Part shown: piece by piece, positions 48,892 through 57,348 of the stretch
Numbering within the stretch: the stretch's first letter is position 1
Layout: each line of letters starts with the position of its first letter
From: Acinetobacter sp. BY419
GTDB taxonomy: Bacteria > Pseudomonadota > Gammaproteobacteria > Pseudomonadales > Moraxellaceae
Direction: 5' to 3'
Length of the DNA: 62,678 nt
Assembly (NCBI RefSeq): GCF_019038395.1
Contig: NZ_JAGFXZ010000017.1
Coordinates: forward strand, 1 to 62,678
Program-made: the position numbers and the translations under genes
Notes under the pieces: generated by a model
What the model was told of the DNA's origin: nothing
The model's database searches: none
What the model saw: only the letters and a program-made list of their open reading frames with translations

Positions 48892-50529
48892 ATGCTCGGA
48901 AATATGATGTTTCAGCCTTTACTGATCAGCAGCATGATTGAACATGCAGGACGCTATCATGCCGATACCGAAGTAATTTCCAAGAATACTGATAGCAGTA
49001 TTAAAGTTACCAATTGGGGAGAAATTCATCAAAACTCGAAATGTTTTGCCAATGTATTGCAACAACTTGGCTTGGTGCAGGGAGATCGGGTCGCAACGAT
49101 TGCCTGGAATAATCATCGCCACTTAGAGTCCTGGTATGCCATTTCTGGCAGCGGTCTGGTCTGTCATACCATTAACCCGCGCTTATTTCCGGAACAGCTG
49201 ATTTTTATTATGAATGACGCTGCGGATCGTGTGGTGCTCTTTGATAAAACATTTGTACCTTTAATTAAAGCCGTGAAAGCACTATTGACCTCAGTCGAGC
49301 ATTTTATCTGTCTGGATGCGGCTGATCCGGCAGTAAAAGAAGCGATTCCGGAAGTACAGTTTTATGATGATCTGATTGCTGGGGAAAATGCAGATTTCGA
49401 GTGGCCAACGATTGATGAAAACTCAGCAAGTTCATTATGTTATACCTCTGGAACCACGGGCAATCCAAAAGGGGTGCTATATAGCCATCGCTCCACTGTA
49501 TTACATAGCTATGCCATCATTTTACCTGACTCATTAAATGTTTCGGCTGCCGATATCATGTTGCCTGTGGTGCCGATGTTCCATGTGAATGCCTGGGGCA
49601 CACCGTATGCTGCAGCGATGGTGGGATGCACCCTGATCCTGCCGGGACCGGGTCTGGACGGGGCAAGTCTGGTCAACCTGATTGATACCTATAAAGTTTC
49701 AGTAGCTCTTGGCGTGCCAACCATCTGGCAGGGGCTGATTGCTGCAGCAAACCAGTCAGGTTCCAAGCTGGAAAGTCTGAAACGTAATGTAGTGGGAGGA
49801 TCGGCTTGCCCACCGGCCATGCTCAAAGCGTTCAAAGAACAGTTTAATTGCGAAACGATCCATGCTTGGGGCATGACGGAAATCAGTCCACTGGGTACGG
49901 CCAATCAGCTTAAAACCAAACATTTGCAGTTGTCGGATGAAGAAAAATTGCAGATTCGTCTGTCTCAAGGTCGCCCGCCATTCGGGATTGATTTACGTTT
50001 GATCGATGCAGAAAAAGGTACGCATGAAATTGAACGTGATGGACTTACCACAGGAAATTTACAGGTTAAGGGCCATTGGGTCATCAATCATTATTTTGGC
50101 AAGAAAGAATCTGCACTGACAGATGATGGCTGGTTTGATACCGGCGATATTGCCACGCTGAATCAAGATGGCTTTATGAAACTCAATGACCGTTCCAAGG
50201 ATTTAATCAAGTCTGGTGGAGAATGGATTTCATCGGTGGATTTGGAAAATATTGCCATGGGACATCCGGAAATTGCTATGGCAGCGGTGATTGCCGCCCA
50301 GCATCCCAAATGGGATGAGCGCCCGGTATTAATTGCCATTCAGAAGCCTGATAGCCAGCTGAGCGAGATTGATCTACTCAATTATTATGCAGACAAGGTT
50401 GCCAAATGGCAGATTCCGGACAGAGTCGTCTTTGTTGATGTTATTCCACTCAGTGGTACCGGTAAAATGCTGAAAAAAGATCTCCGGGAACTATATGGTA
50501 CTATTCTGCTGGAACAAGCAGCAGGCTAG
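48892..50529 (+). CDS. Medium/long-chain acyl-CoA ligase (AlkK-like)
   Basis: A 545-residue AMP-forming ligase activating fatty acids to acyl-CoA. Motifs are YTSGTTGNPKGV (ATP binding), VPMFHVNAWGTPY, WGMTE, the hinge DRSKDLIKSGGEWIS and GTGKMLKK with the C-terminal catalytic lysine. Length and motif spelling fit the AlkK/FadD3-like group. AAGGAGTGGACA precedes the ATG. It is followed by a terminator and so is transcribed apart from the desaturase genes. Confidence 0.88.
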   Translation: MLGNMMFQPLLISSMIEHAGRYHADTEVISKNTDSSIKVTNWGEIHQNSKCFANVLQQLGLVQGDRVATIAWNNHRHLESWYAISGSGLVCHTINPRLFPEQLIFIMNDAADRVVLFDKTFVPLIKAVKALLTSVEHFICLDAADPAVKEAIPEVQFYDDLIAGENADFEWPTIDENSASSLCYTSGTTGNPKGVLYSHRSTVLHSYAIILPDSLNVSAADIMLPVVPMFHVNAWGTPYAAAMVGCTLILPGPGLDGASLVNLIDTYKVSVALGVPTIWQGLIAAANQSGSKLESLKRNVVGGSACPPAMLKAFKEQFNCETIHAWGMTEISPLGTANQLKTKHLQLSDEEKLQIRLSQGRPPFGIDLRLIDAEKGTHEIERDGLTTGNLQVKGHWVINHYFGKKESALTDDGWFDTGDIATLNQDGFMKLNDRSKDLIKSGGEWISSVDLENIAMGHPEIAMAAVIAAQHPKWDERPVLIAIQKPDSQLSEIDLLNYYADKVAKWQIPDRVVFVDVIPLSGTGKMLKKDLRELYGTILLEQAAG

Positions 50530-50561
50530 AGCATTTGCTTGTAATCAATGCAGATTATTGA

Positions 50562-50592
50562 AAACTGACTTCTACTATATAGAAGTCAGTTT
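50562..50592 (+). terminator. Terminator of the acyl-CoA ligase gene
   Basis: AAACTGACTTCTA (50562-50574) and TAGAAGTCAGTTT (50580-50592) form a 13-bp perfect stem followed by further T residues. Confidence 0.9.
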
Positions 50593-50768
50593 TTTTATAG
50601 ATCGTTACAAGAATAAACAGATGTAAAAAATCTTTTTCTCAAGAACTATAGTTTTGACTGATGCTTTTACTTAATATTGTCCGACAAAAAGCCTTATTAT
50701 GTTTGCTAAGCACATAATTTGACCTGTATTGATATGGTCTGTAGTGTAAAATTCTTTATGCTGAACCA

Positions 50769-50806
50769 TATAATAAATAGACAGTTGTACATTAATAATA
50801 CTGTCT
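50769..50806 (+). promoter_or_regulatory. Probable promoter and operator of the desaturase operon
   Basis: A TATAAT hexamer (50769-50774) is followed at once by AGACAGT (50779-50785) and its inverse ACTGTCT (50800-50806), 14 bp apart. A repressor bound there would block transcription start. The -35 is unclear. A TetR-type regulator such as DesT controls the equivalent genes in Pseudomonas, but none is adjacent here. Confidence 0.45.
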
Positions 50807-50824
50807 GCGGATAAGGGGATAAAA

Positions 50825-51847
50825 ATGACAAGCATGCCAACCTATCAGCCGCATTGGATCCGGGAAGACTTCATTGATTTTATTGGTGAAAAAATCCATC
50901 CAACTTGGGCAATCAAAAAAGTTAAAGCTTCCATTCTGGGTATTCAGGCCATCAGTCCTGACTTTTTCAAGATTCACTTACGTCCAAATCATAATTTTAA
51001 AGCCAAGTCATTTCAGGCCGGCCAGAATATTGCAGTGACCATCAGACTCGATGGTGTACGTCATCAGCGACATTATTCTGTAGTAACTGTATTAAAAAAT
51101 GGCGATCTGATCATTGCGGTTAAACAGCAAGGCAAAGTTTCGCGTGCCTTAAGCCTGATGCAAATTGGTGCCGTGATTGAAATTTCGCAGCCGCAAGGTG
51201 AGTTCACATTGCAAACATCTGCCCAGCCGATCCTATTCCTGGCATCCGGCAGTGGTATTACTGCAATTTATTCCTTGCTGCAAAAAGCAGTCATCCAGTC
51301 CCTGGAACAGATCGACCTGATTTATTTCACTCGAGATGATGCCTTTCATGCTGAACTAAAAACCCTGGCTTTGATGCATCCAAACTTGAAATATCATCAT
51401 TTCAATACCTCGGAACATCATCAGCATCTGACTCAGAGCCTATTGCAAAAGCTGGTGCCAGACTTCACAGAACGAAAAATTTATGCCTGCGGCTCTGCCG
51501 GGATGATGAAAGCTGCACTTCGAATCGTTGATAAACTGGATTTGAAATCCAATTTTCATTCGGAATATTTCCAGATTCTGGTCGATGAGAAAATTAAAGC
51601 GCAGCCAGTACAGTTTTTAAGATCGCAGCAAGAGTTTCAGGCCCAGTCCAATTTACTGGAAAGTGCCGAAACGTCAGGCTTGCGTCCCGCTCATGGTTGC
51701 CGAATGGGCATCTGTAATACCTGTTCCTGTACCAAAGTGAGTGGCTCGGTGCGTAATGTCCTGACCGGTGAAGTTGATCATGGTAATAATACCCAGATTA
51801 AACTGTGTATTTCCCAAGCGATTAGTCCGGTTGTTATTAATTTATAA
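50825..51847 (+). CDS. Ferredoxin reductase-type electron donor for the desaturase
   Basis: A 340-residue iron-sulfur flavoprotein. The FAD domain has RHYSVVTV, the NAD domain LFLASGSGITAIYSLLQ and YACGSAGMM. A C-terminal plant-type [2Fe-2S] domain holds CRMGICNTCSC and a last Cys in KLCISQA. This order (reductase then ferredoxin) matches the reductases paired with acyl-CoA desaturases. It lies 31 bp before the desaturase, to which it would feed electrons from NAD(P)H. Confidence 0.87.
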   Translation: MTSMPTYQPHWIREDFIDFIGEKIHPTWAIKKVKASILGIQAISPDFFKIHLRPNHNFKAKSFQAGQNIAVTIRLDGVRHQRHYSVVTVLKNGDLIIAVKQQGKVSRALSLMQIGAVIEISQPQGEFTLQTSAQPILFLASGSGITAIYSLLQKAVIQSLEQIDLIYFTRDDAFHAELKTLALMHPNLKYHHFNTSEHHQHLTQSLLQKLVPDFTERKIYACGSAGMMKAALRIVDKLDLKSNFHSEYFQILVDEKIKAQPVQFLRSQQEFQAQSNLLESAETSGLRPAHGCRMGICNTCSCTKVSGSVRNVLTGEVDHGNNTQIKLCISQAISPVVINL

Positions 51848-51878
51848 GCCAATATTAAACAAATAAGAAGGTGCTCCC

Positions 51879-53045
51879 ATGAATATGCAAATTGATTTTA
51901 AACGACACAGTAAATCCCAATTTCTTAGCCCTGAACAGCTTGAAGAGTTCGGTGCCAAAGTCGATGCGATCCGCCGCGAGGTCATGGATGATCTGGGGGA
52001 AAAAGACGCCCAATATATTTATAAAATCCGTAATTTTGTCCGTTATAGCGAAATTGCCTCACGTGGCATGCTGATGTTTGCCGGCTGGTTACCACCAGTA
52101 TGGCTGGCGGGGACGGGGCTGCTCGGTATTTCCAAAATCGTGGAAAATATGGAGTTGGGACATAATGTTATGCACGGTCAGTTTGACTGGATGAACGATC
52201 CGAGTCTGAACGGAACCACCTATGACTGGGATACGATTTCCACAGGGGATGACTGGAAATACACCCACAACTATATTCATCATACCTATACCAATATTGT
52301 CGGGATGGATCATGATGTCGGTTACGGCCTGATCCGGGTTAGTGAATCGCAAAAATGGGAACCACGTTTCCTGTTCAATATTCCGCTGGGCATTCAGTTG
52401 ATGGTGTTCTTTGAGTGGTATGTCGGCCTGCAACGCCTGCATCTGGAAGATGTGATTGCCTATAAAACCAAGACCTGGAAAGAAGTCTGGGAAGAAGCAG
52501 CACCTTTGCGTCAAAAGATGCGCCGTCAGGTGTTAAAAGATTATGTATTTTTCCCGATTATTGCCGGTCCAAATGCCATTCCGGTGTTTACCGGAAATGC
52601 GGTGGCCAATGTGATCCGTAGTTTGTGGGCTTCTGCTGTCATTTTCAACGGTCATTTCACTGAAGACGCTGAAACTTTTGAGATGGACAATACCGACAAT
52701 GAAACCCGTGCCGAGTGGTATTTACGCCAGATTCGTGGTTCGAGCAATTTTAGCGGGACGACCTGGTTGCATATCCTGAGTGGTAATTTGAGCCATCAGA
52801 TTGAGCATCATCTGTTTCCGGACATGCCAGCCAATCGCTATGCGCAGGTTGCGCCAAAAGTTAAAGCACTGTGTGCTGAATACTCCATTCATTATAACGA
52901 AGCCAGCTTCATGAAGCAGTTTTCTACGGTATGGGTGCGTCTCGCCAAATGTTCTCTACCGAATCACTGGACTCAACAGATTGTTGAAAAAACCAATACA
53001 GCTAAATCTGTATTCAGCCATTTTAAATCCAAGATCATGCCGTAA
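51879..53045 (+). CDS. Membrane fatty-acid/acyl-CoA desaturase
   Basis: A 388-residue di-iron membrane desaturase inserting a double bond in acyl chains. Three histidine boxes are present: HNVMHGQFDW (about 90-99), HNYIHHTYTN (about 127-136) and HQIEHHLFPD (about 306-315). Hydrophobic segments lie around residues 55-80 and 155-175. Resembles DesB/DesA3-type desaturases that work with an adjacent ferredoxin reductase. AAGGTGCTCCC precedes the ATG. Confidence 0.88.
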   Translation: MNMQIDFKRHSKSQFLSPEQLEEFGAKVDAIRREVMDDLGEKDAQYIYKIRNFVRYSEIASRGMLMFAGWLPPVWLAGTGLLGISKIVENMELGHNVMHGQFDWMNDPSLNGTTYDWDTISTGDDWKYTHNYIHHTYTNIVGMDHDVGYGLIRVSESQKWEPRFLFNIPLGIQLMVFFEWYVGLQRLHLEDVIAYKTKTWKEVWEEAAPLRQKMRRQVLKDYVFFPIIAGPNAIPVFTGNAVANVIRSLWASAVIFNGHFTEDAETFEMDNTDNETRAEWYLRQIRGSSNFSGTTWLHILSGNLSHQIEHHLFPDMPANRYAQVAPKVKALCAEYSIHYNEASFMKQFSTVWVRLAKCSLPNHWTQQIVEKTNTAKSVFSHFKSKIMP

Positions 53046-53078
53046 TTTTTAAGATTTTGTATTCACCGTTTTGGTACT

Positions 53079-53115
53079 CCTCAATAGATTTGGATGGTCT
53101 ATTGGGGAATTTTTT
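53079..53115 (+). terminator. Terminator of the desaturase operon
   Basis: CCTCAATAGA (53079-53088) pairs with TCTATTGGGG (53098-53107, one G-T pair), then AATTTTTT follows. Confidence 0.75.
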
Positions 53116-53302
53116 AGCTTGCATAAAACTTAATAGAATTGAAATCCCCGGTTTTATGAATGAAATATGGAGGCTTATTTCAAAACAATCACGAAAGCAA
53201 AACAGATACGGTACTGCTGAAACGCTTTGCCTACAACAACCTGCTTAATCTGTAAGGTGTTCTTTCTATAATGGCCGCGTCTTCACACTTAAGGTCTCAG
53301 TT

Positions 53303-53644
53303 TTGAAATATCTTCAATATTTTTCAGGCATTTCTTTATTAGTTTTAATTAGCGCATGTACGACCGAAGCACCAGATTATCAGGGAAACTGGAAAAATAC
53401 AGTGGAAGATCCAAAACTTGAAAACATACTGGTGATTTCCAAAAATGGGGGAAATTACCTGATTACCAATACCATCAAAGATAAGGAAACAGGTAAAACA
53501 GAGAAGAAAAATCCGATGCCAGCTGCAGTCAACAAAACTGGCTTACTTCAGTTGAATGCGGGTGCAGGTATGGTGGATTTTGCAATCGATGAGAAAACCG
53601 GAAATCTGGTGGGTTCAGGCTCAATCTATAAAAAAGCCCAATAG
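53303..53644 (+). CDS. Small lipoprotein
   Basis: A 113-residue precursor with a lipoprotein signal (MKYLQYFSGISLLVLISAC; lipobox LISAC, Cys19). The mature 95 residues are polar and I recognise no domain. The only start that keeps the signal sequence is TTG 53303, with AAGG about 9 nt upstream. Flanked by terminators, so probably monocistronic. Function unknown. Confidence 0.7.
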   Translation: MKYLQYFSGISLLVLISACTTEAPDYQGNWKNTVEDPKLENILVISKNGGNYLITNTIKDKETGKTEKKNPMPAAVNKTGLLQLNAGAGMVDFAIDEKTGNLVGSGSIYKKAQ

Positions 53645-53675
53645 TCAGCAAGAACTGTAGATCAGATATAACGTT

Positions 53676-53713
53676 AAAGATGTCATGAACGGGATTGCTT
53701 CATGACATCTTTT
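53676..53713. terminator. Bidirectional terminator
   Basis: AAAGATGTCATGAA (53676-53689) and TTCATGACATCTTT (53699-53712) form a 14-bp stem between the convergent lipoprotein and HAD genes, with a T run on the plus strand. Confidence 0.88.
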
Positions 53714-54424
53714 TTATGACATCAAGCTTAATAATTCAGAAAAATCTTCCACAAAATAATTGGCCTTGGCTTTAATCAAATCCATTTCATGGGCAGAGTA
53801 TTGGTCATAAACTGCAATTACATCAATCCCTGCATTGTTGGCAGCTTCAACACCAATTAACGAATCTTCAATAATCAGGCAATCTTCGGCCTGAATCTGG
53901 AATTGCTGAAGGGCATTTAAATAGACTTCAGGATGTGGCTTGATGTTTTTGACATTTTCACGGGTCAAGAGCAGGGCAAAGTCATCATTAAAGCTGAGCT
54001 TTTGGTTGATGTTCTGATTATTGTCCTGATAACGCTGCACATTGAACAAACTGGTGGTTGTGGTCAGTACCAGTTGAACCCCTTGTTGTTTCAAAGTTTG
54101 AATTAATAGATCTGCCTGTGGTTTTAGCTCGACCACATGATCAAGAAAATACCGTGAAATAGCATAACGGCGTGCTTTCACTTCTTCTTTATTCAGCTCA
54201 AATCCATAAAGTTCTTTTAAATAAGCACAGTATTCCAGATAGGGATCAGGCATATGTTTAAAGACTTTGAGCTGAACATCACGGTGTCGCTGGACCTGAC
54301 TTAAATCGACATCGATATTGGCTAACTCTTGAATCAGCGTAGCATCGACCTGATTCCAGATACCTACCGAATCGATCAAGGTACCATCCAGATCAAAACA
54401 CACCAGCTTTTTACCCTGGAACAT
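53714..54424 (-). CDS. HAD-superfamily phosphatase
   Basis: A 236-residue hydrolase of the phosphoglycolate-phosphatase-like group. Motif I is CFDLDGTLIDS (nucleophile Asp and general acid Asp), motif II is LVLTTTTS, motif III the lysine in KNIKPHPEVY and motif IV IIEDSLIGVEAA. I chose ATG 54424 because motif I then falls at the usual residue 8-18; ATG 54478 adds 18 residues. Substrate unknown. Confidence 0.82.
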   Translation of the reverse strand: MFQGKKLVCFDLDGTLIDSVGIWNQVDATLIQELANIDVDLSQVQRHRDVQLKVFKHMPDPYLEYCAYLKELYGFELNKEEVKARRYAISRYFLDHVVELKPQADLLIQTLKQQGVQLVLTTTTSLFNVQRYQDNNQNINQKLSFNDDFALLLTRENVKNIKPHPEVYLNALQQFQIQAEDCLIIEDSLIGVEAANNAGIDVIAVYDQYSAHEMDLIKAKANYFVEDFSELLSLMS

Positions 54425-54706
54425 ATAAGATTTCTCTGTATTTTTAACACTTATTAAGTGCGGCTGAGTATATAACATGCAGCTTCAGAGTTTAACTTGG
54501 CTGAGAAAAACAGTGCTGGATATTTTCAACAGAAATACTTTTAAACTGATTTATCTATTAGGTATGAGTATTTTTTATGGAAAAAATAAAGCGACTTTAA
54601 CCCTGAAAATAGTTGCATAGTGTTATATTTGGGCATTGGCCACGAATAAATTTATACGGATGATAGACCTGTCCAAATGATGAAAAGTTAAAGGAAATGT
54701 GTTTCT

Positions 54707-55600
54707 GTGTTTGAACTCGACTGTAAATTGCTCATTATTTTTTATCATGTCTACAAGTTTAAGAACGTCTCACAGGCAGCCGACCATTTAGACATGAGCC
54801 AGCCGGCGGTGAGCAATCTGCTGAATAAAATCCGCCAGCATTATAGTGATCCTTTATTTTTGCGCATTGGCAATGAAATGCTGCCAACAGACCTGTCCAA
54901 GCAGCTGTTTCCGTTGGTCAGCGAAGCACTAAGTAAAGTTGAGGTGATTAATAATTTCACCATCAATTTTGATCAGGTGACTTCACAGCAACGTTTTACA
55001 CTGGCTATGACCGATGTATCGCATCTGGTGTTATTACCAAAAATTTCACAGTATCTAAAGCAGCATGCCTCGCATATCCGCTTGAATGTGCGTCCGATTA
55101 CCTCAGAAACCAGCTATCAGATGGCCAATGGCGAGATTGATTTGGCTTTGGGATTTTTACCAAATCTGGAAAATGGTTTTTATCAGCAGAAACTGTTTGA
55201 ACAGTATTATGTGGTGATTGCAGCCAAAGATCATCCACGCTTAACTGGCGACACGATGACCACTGAAGACTATTTGCGTGAAACCCATATTGATATTGAT
55301 GCCGGCATGGGGCATTACCATATTGAAAATGAACTGCTGAATCTGGAACTCAAGCGCGATATCCTGATGCGATTGCCGAGTTATTTAGGTGTGGGACTGG
55401 TGGTGCAGGAAACCGAGGCGATTGCGACTGTGCCTTATTATTTAAGTGAAGTCTTATTATCACGTGGCAATCTCAAGATTTTTAATGCGCCAATTGAGTT
55501 CCCAACATATTCCGTGAAACAGTACTGGCATATGTCCTGTCATCATAAAACCAGTCATCAATGGTTACGCAATATGCTGCATGAAATTTTAAGCAAATAA
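54707..55600 (+). CDS. LysR family transcriptional regulator
   Basis: A 297-residue regulator. The helix-turn-helix is NVSQAADHLDMSQPAVSNLLNKIRQ, and the effector domain has the NodD/LeuO-like pattern. The start is GTG 54707, with AAAGGAAA upstream. It is followed by a terminator and then, on the same strand, by the guanidine operon, so it could regulate that operon. The sigma-54 promoter makes an NtrC-type activator more likely for it. Confidence 0.8.
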   Translation: MFELDCKLLIIFYHVYKFKNVSQAADHLDMSQPAVSNLLNKIRQHYSDPLFLRIGNEMLPTDLSKQLFPLVSEALSKVEVINNFTINFDQVTSQQRFTLAMTDVSHLVLLPKISQYLKQHASHIRLNVRPITSETSYQMANGEIDLALGFLPNLENGFYQQKLFEQYYVVIAAKDHPRLTGDTMTTEDYLRETHIDIDAGMGHYHIENELLNLELKRDILMRLPSYLGVGLVVQETEAIATVPYYLSEVLLSRGNLKIFNAPIEFPTYSVKQYWHMSCHHKTSHQWLRNMLHEILSK

Positions 55601-55646
55601 CCGAAAGCCCACAGGCATCAACTCAATACTAATCTTTATATTTTAG

Positions 55647-55671
55647 TCCCAGACGAGTCTGGGATTTTTTT
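55647..55671 (+). terminator. Terminator of the LysR gene
   Basis: TCCCAGA (55647-55653) and TCTGGGA (55658-55664) with a CGAG loop, followed by seven T residues. Confidence 0.85.
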
Positions 55672-55772
55672 GTTTTGGTGCATCTTTATGCTGAATTAGT
55701 GATATTTGCACCTGAATCGTTCACTTCTGATCAAAATAAATATTACTAAGCTGAAAAATCGTAATACTAGAT

Positions 55773-55788
55773 TGGCACGTCATTTGCA
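55773..55788 (+). promoter_or_regulatory. Sigma-54 (RpoN) promoter of the guanidine operon
   Basis: TGGCAC-GTCAT-TTGCA is a perfect -24/-12 element (consensus TGGCAC-N5-TTGCA). The GG and GC dinucleotides are correctly spaced. The transcript would start near 55799, just before the riboswitch. It implies activation by an enhancer-binding protein, most simply NtrC under nitrogen limitation. Possible NtrC half-sites TGGTGCA (55676-55682) and TGCACC (55707-55712) lie about 90-120 bp upstream. Confidence 0.85.
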
Positions 55789-55811
55789 TTTCTATCCTTA
55801 TTAGTAAAGTG

Positions 55812-55912
55812 ATCTAGGGTTCCGGCAGCATATTTAAAAGCTGTGTCTGAGACCGAGAGTTCACGGCTCTTTTGAGCTACACGGAGGGATAAAAGCCCGG
55901 GAGGTAAACCGT
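55812..55912 (+). ncRNA. Guanidine-I (ykkC) riboswitch
   Basis: Conserved ykkC landmarks occur in order: ATCTAGGGTTCCG (55812-55824), GACCGAGAG (55851-55859), CTACACGGAGGGA (about 55877-55889) and AAAAGCCCGGGAGG (55891-55904). This RNA senses guanidinium and turns on downstream genes when bound. The coding region begins about 20 nt beyond. No clear U-tract terminator is visible, so control may be at translation; GGTAAACC (55903-55910) could form part of the expression platform. Confidence 0.93.
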
Positions 55913-55933
55913 AAAAGATTGGGATGGATGCAT

Positions 55934-56671
55934 ATGAGCACAACAACTTATCACGAAGATCAAGTCTTATGGACTGAACGTTTACCGGGTGGGCATCACT
56001 GGTCAGCACGTATTCAGCGTGGTGCAGTATTACAACTCAAAGCATTGGGGGGAAATGCCAATGTGTCGCTGTACTGCGTGAATTCTGAGGACAAACTTGA
56101 ACGCTATAACATGCCAGACAGTCTAAAAGGACAGCACACTGCATTTTTAAGTACAGGCCATATTTTAGCGTCTGATTTAGGTCGTGCCATGGTGTCGATT
56201 GTGAAAGATGACCATGGCTGGAATGATGCCTTCTGTGCACCGAGTACTGCACAGCAAATCGAAAAACAATTTGGCACTCAAACTTTCCAGGATGCCCGTA
56301 ACGACATGTACCGTAACGGCAAAGACAGTTTGCTATTAGAGATGACCAAGTTTGGTTTATCTGCAACTGATCTCAGCAGTACTGTAAATCTATTCTCTAA
56401 AGTTGCCCCTGACGACAACGGCAACCTCACTTATATTGCATCTGACAATAACGATCAAGTGATTGAACTGCGCTTTGAAATGGACTGTTTGGTGTTTTTA
56501 TCAAGTGCACCACATGCACTCGACAACAGTTCTGAATATGCACCTGCCGATATTCAACTCTCACTGTTTAAAGCTCTGCCTTTAGACGAGACCGATGTCT
56601 GCCGTGATTCATGCCCGCAAAATCAGCGTGCCTTCCAAAACAACAATCGCTACTACGCTTTGACTGCTTAA
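55934..56671 (+). CDS. Urea-amidolyase-associated protein 1 (carboxyguanidine deiminase subunit)
   Basis: A 245-residue DUF1989 protein, the UAAP1 family. Members next to guanidine-I riboswitches form one half of carboxyguanidine deiminase (CgdAB), which turns carboxyguanidine into allophanate and ammonia. Visible features are the N-terminal PGGHHWSARIQRGAVLQL and DDHGWNDAFCAPS in the middle. ATG 55934 or 55928 could be the start. It lies 11 bp before its paralogue. Confidence 0.85.
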   Translation: MSTTTYHEDQVLWTERLPGGHHWSARIQRGAVLQLKALGGNANVSLYCVNSEDKLERYNMPDSLKGQHTAFLSTGHILASDLGRAMVSIVKDDHGWNDAFCAPSTAQQIEKQFGTQTFQDARNDMYRNGKDSLLLEMTKFGLSATDLSSTVNLFSKVAPDDNGNLTYIASDNNDQVIELRFEMDCLVFLSSAPHALDNSSEYAPADIQLSLFKALPLDETDVCRDSCPQNQRAFQNNNRYYALTA

Positions 56672-56682
56672 GGGGAATCATC

Positions 56683-57345
56683 ATGTCTGCATTAGTCCAT
56701 TTAAAACAAGATCTAGAAAAATCAGTACTGAGTGAAGTCTGTCCTGCCGGTGAGGCGTGGATGTGTGAGGTCAAAAAAGGACAGTATTTCCGTATTGTCG
56801 ACCTAGAAGGCAACCAGGCGGTCGATACGCTATTTATCTCCGCAACAAATCCTGAGGAGCGTTATAGCGCAACCGATACTTTGGCAATCAACCGTCAAAT
56901 TTATTTGGAAAAAGGCACAGCGCTATACACCAACTTCGGCAATAAAATTGCCACCATCCATGATGACAACTGTGGTCGCCATGACACCTTAGGTGGTGCC
57001 TGCTCATGTGAGAGCAACACGGTGCGTTATGCGCATGACACATTCCCGATGCACAGTTGCCGTAATAATTTCATGATAGCGCTGTCTCAGCATCAGATTG
57101 CGAAAAAGCATGGTTTAAATGTGCGTCATATTGGTCCAAACATTAACTTCTTTATGAATGTACCTGTGACCCGTGATGGCCATCTGAAGTTTGATGATGG
57201 TATTTCTGCGCCGGGTAAATTTGTAGAAGTCAAAGCCGAGATGGACTTGATCGTACTGATCTCCAATTGCCCACAACTGAATAACCCATGTAATGCCTAT
57301 AACCCGACCAAAATTCAACTGATCATCCGTGAAGGTGAGGAATAA
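56683..57345 (+). CDS. Urea-amidolyase-associated protein 2 (carboxyguanidine deiminase subunit)
   Basis: A 220-residue DUF1989 paralogue, the UAAP2 family. The conserved centre is DDNCGRHDTLGGACSCES, then MHSCRNNFMIAL and NINFFMNVPV. It would pair with the preceding protein as the second deiminase subunit. GGGGAATC precedes ATG 56683; the frame open to 56611 overlaps the previous gene. Its stop is 3 bp before the carboxylase ATG. Confidence 0.86.
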   Translation: MSALVHLKQDLEKSVLSEVCPAGEAWMCEVKKGQYFRIVDLEGNQAVDTLFISATNPEERYSATDTLAINRQIYLEKGTALYTNFGNKIATIHDDNCGRHDTLGGACSCESNTVRYAHDTFPMHSCRNNFMIALSQHQIAKKHGLNVRHIGPNINFFMNVPVTRDGHLKFDDGISAPGKFVEVKAEMDLIVLISNCPQLNNPCNAYNPTKIQLIIREGEE

Positions 57346-57348
57346 GCC

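Noticed and set aside
53057..53248. 63-codon ORF after the desaturase
   Set aside because: It runs through the desaturase terminator hairpin and has no motif or ribosome site.
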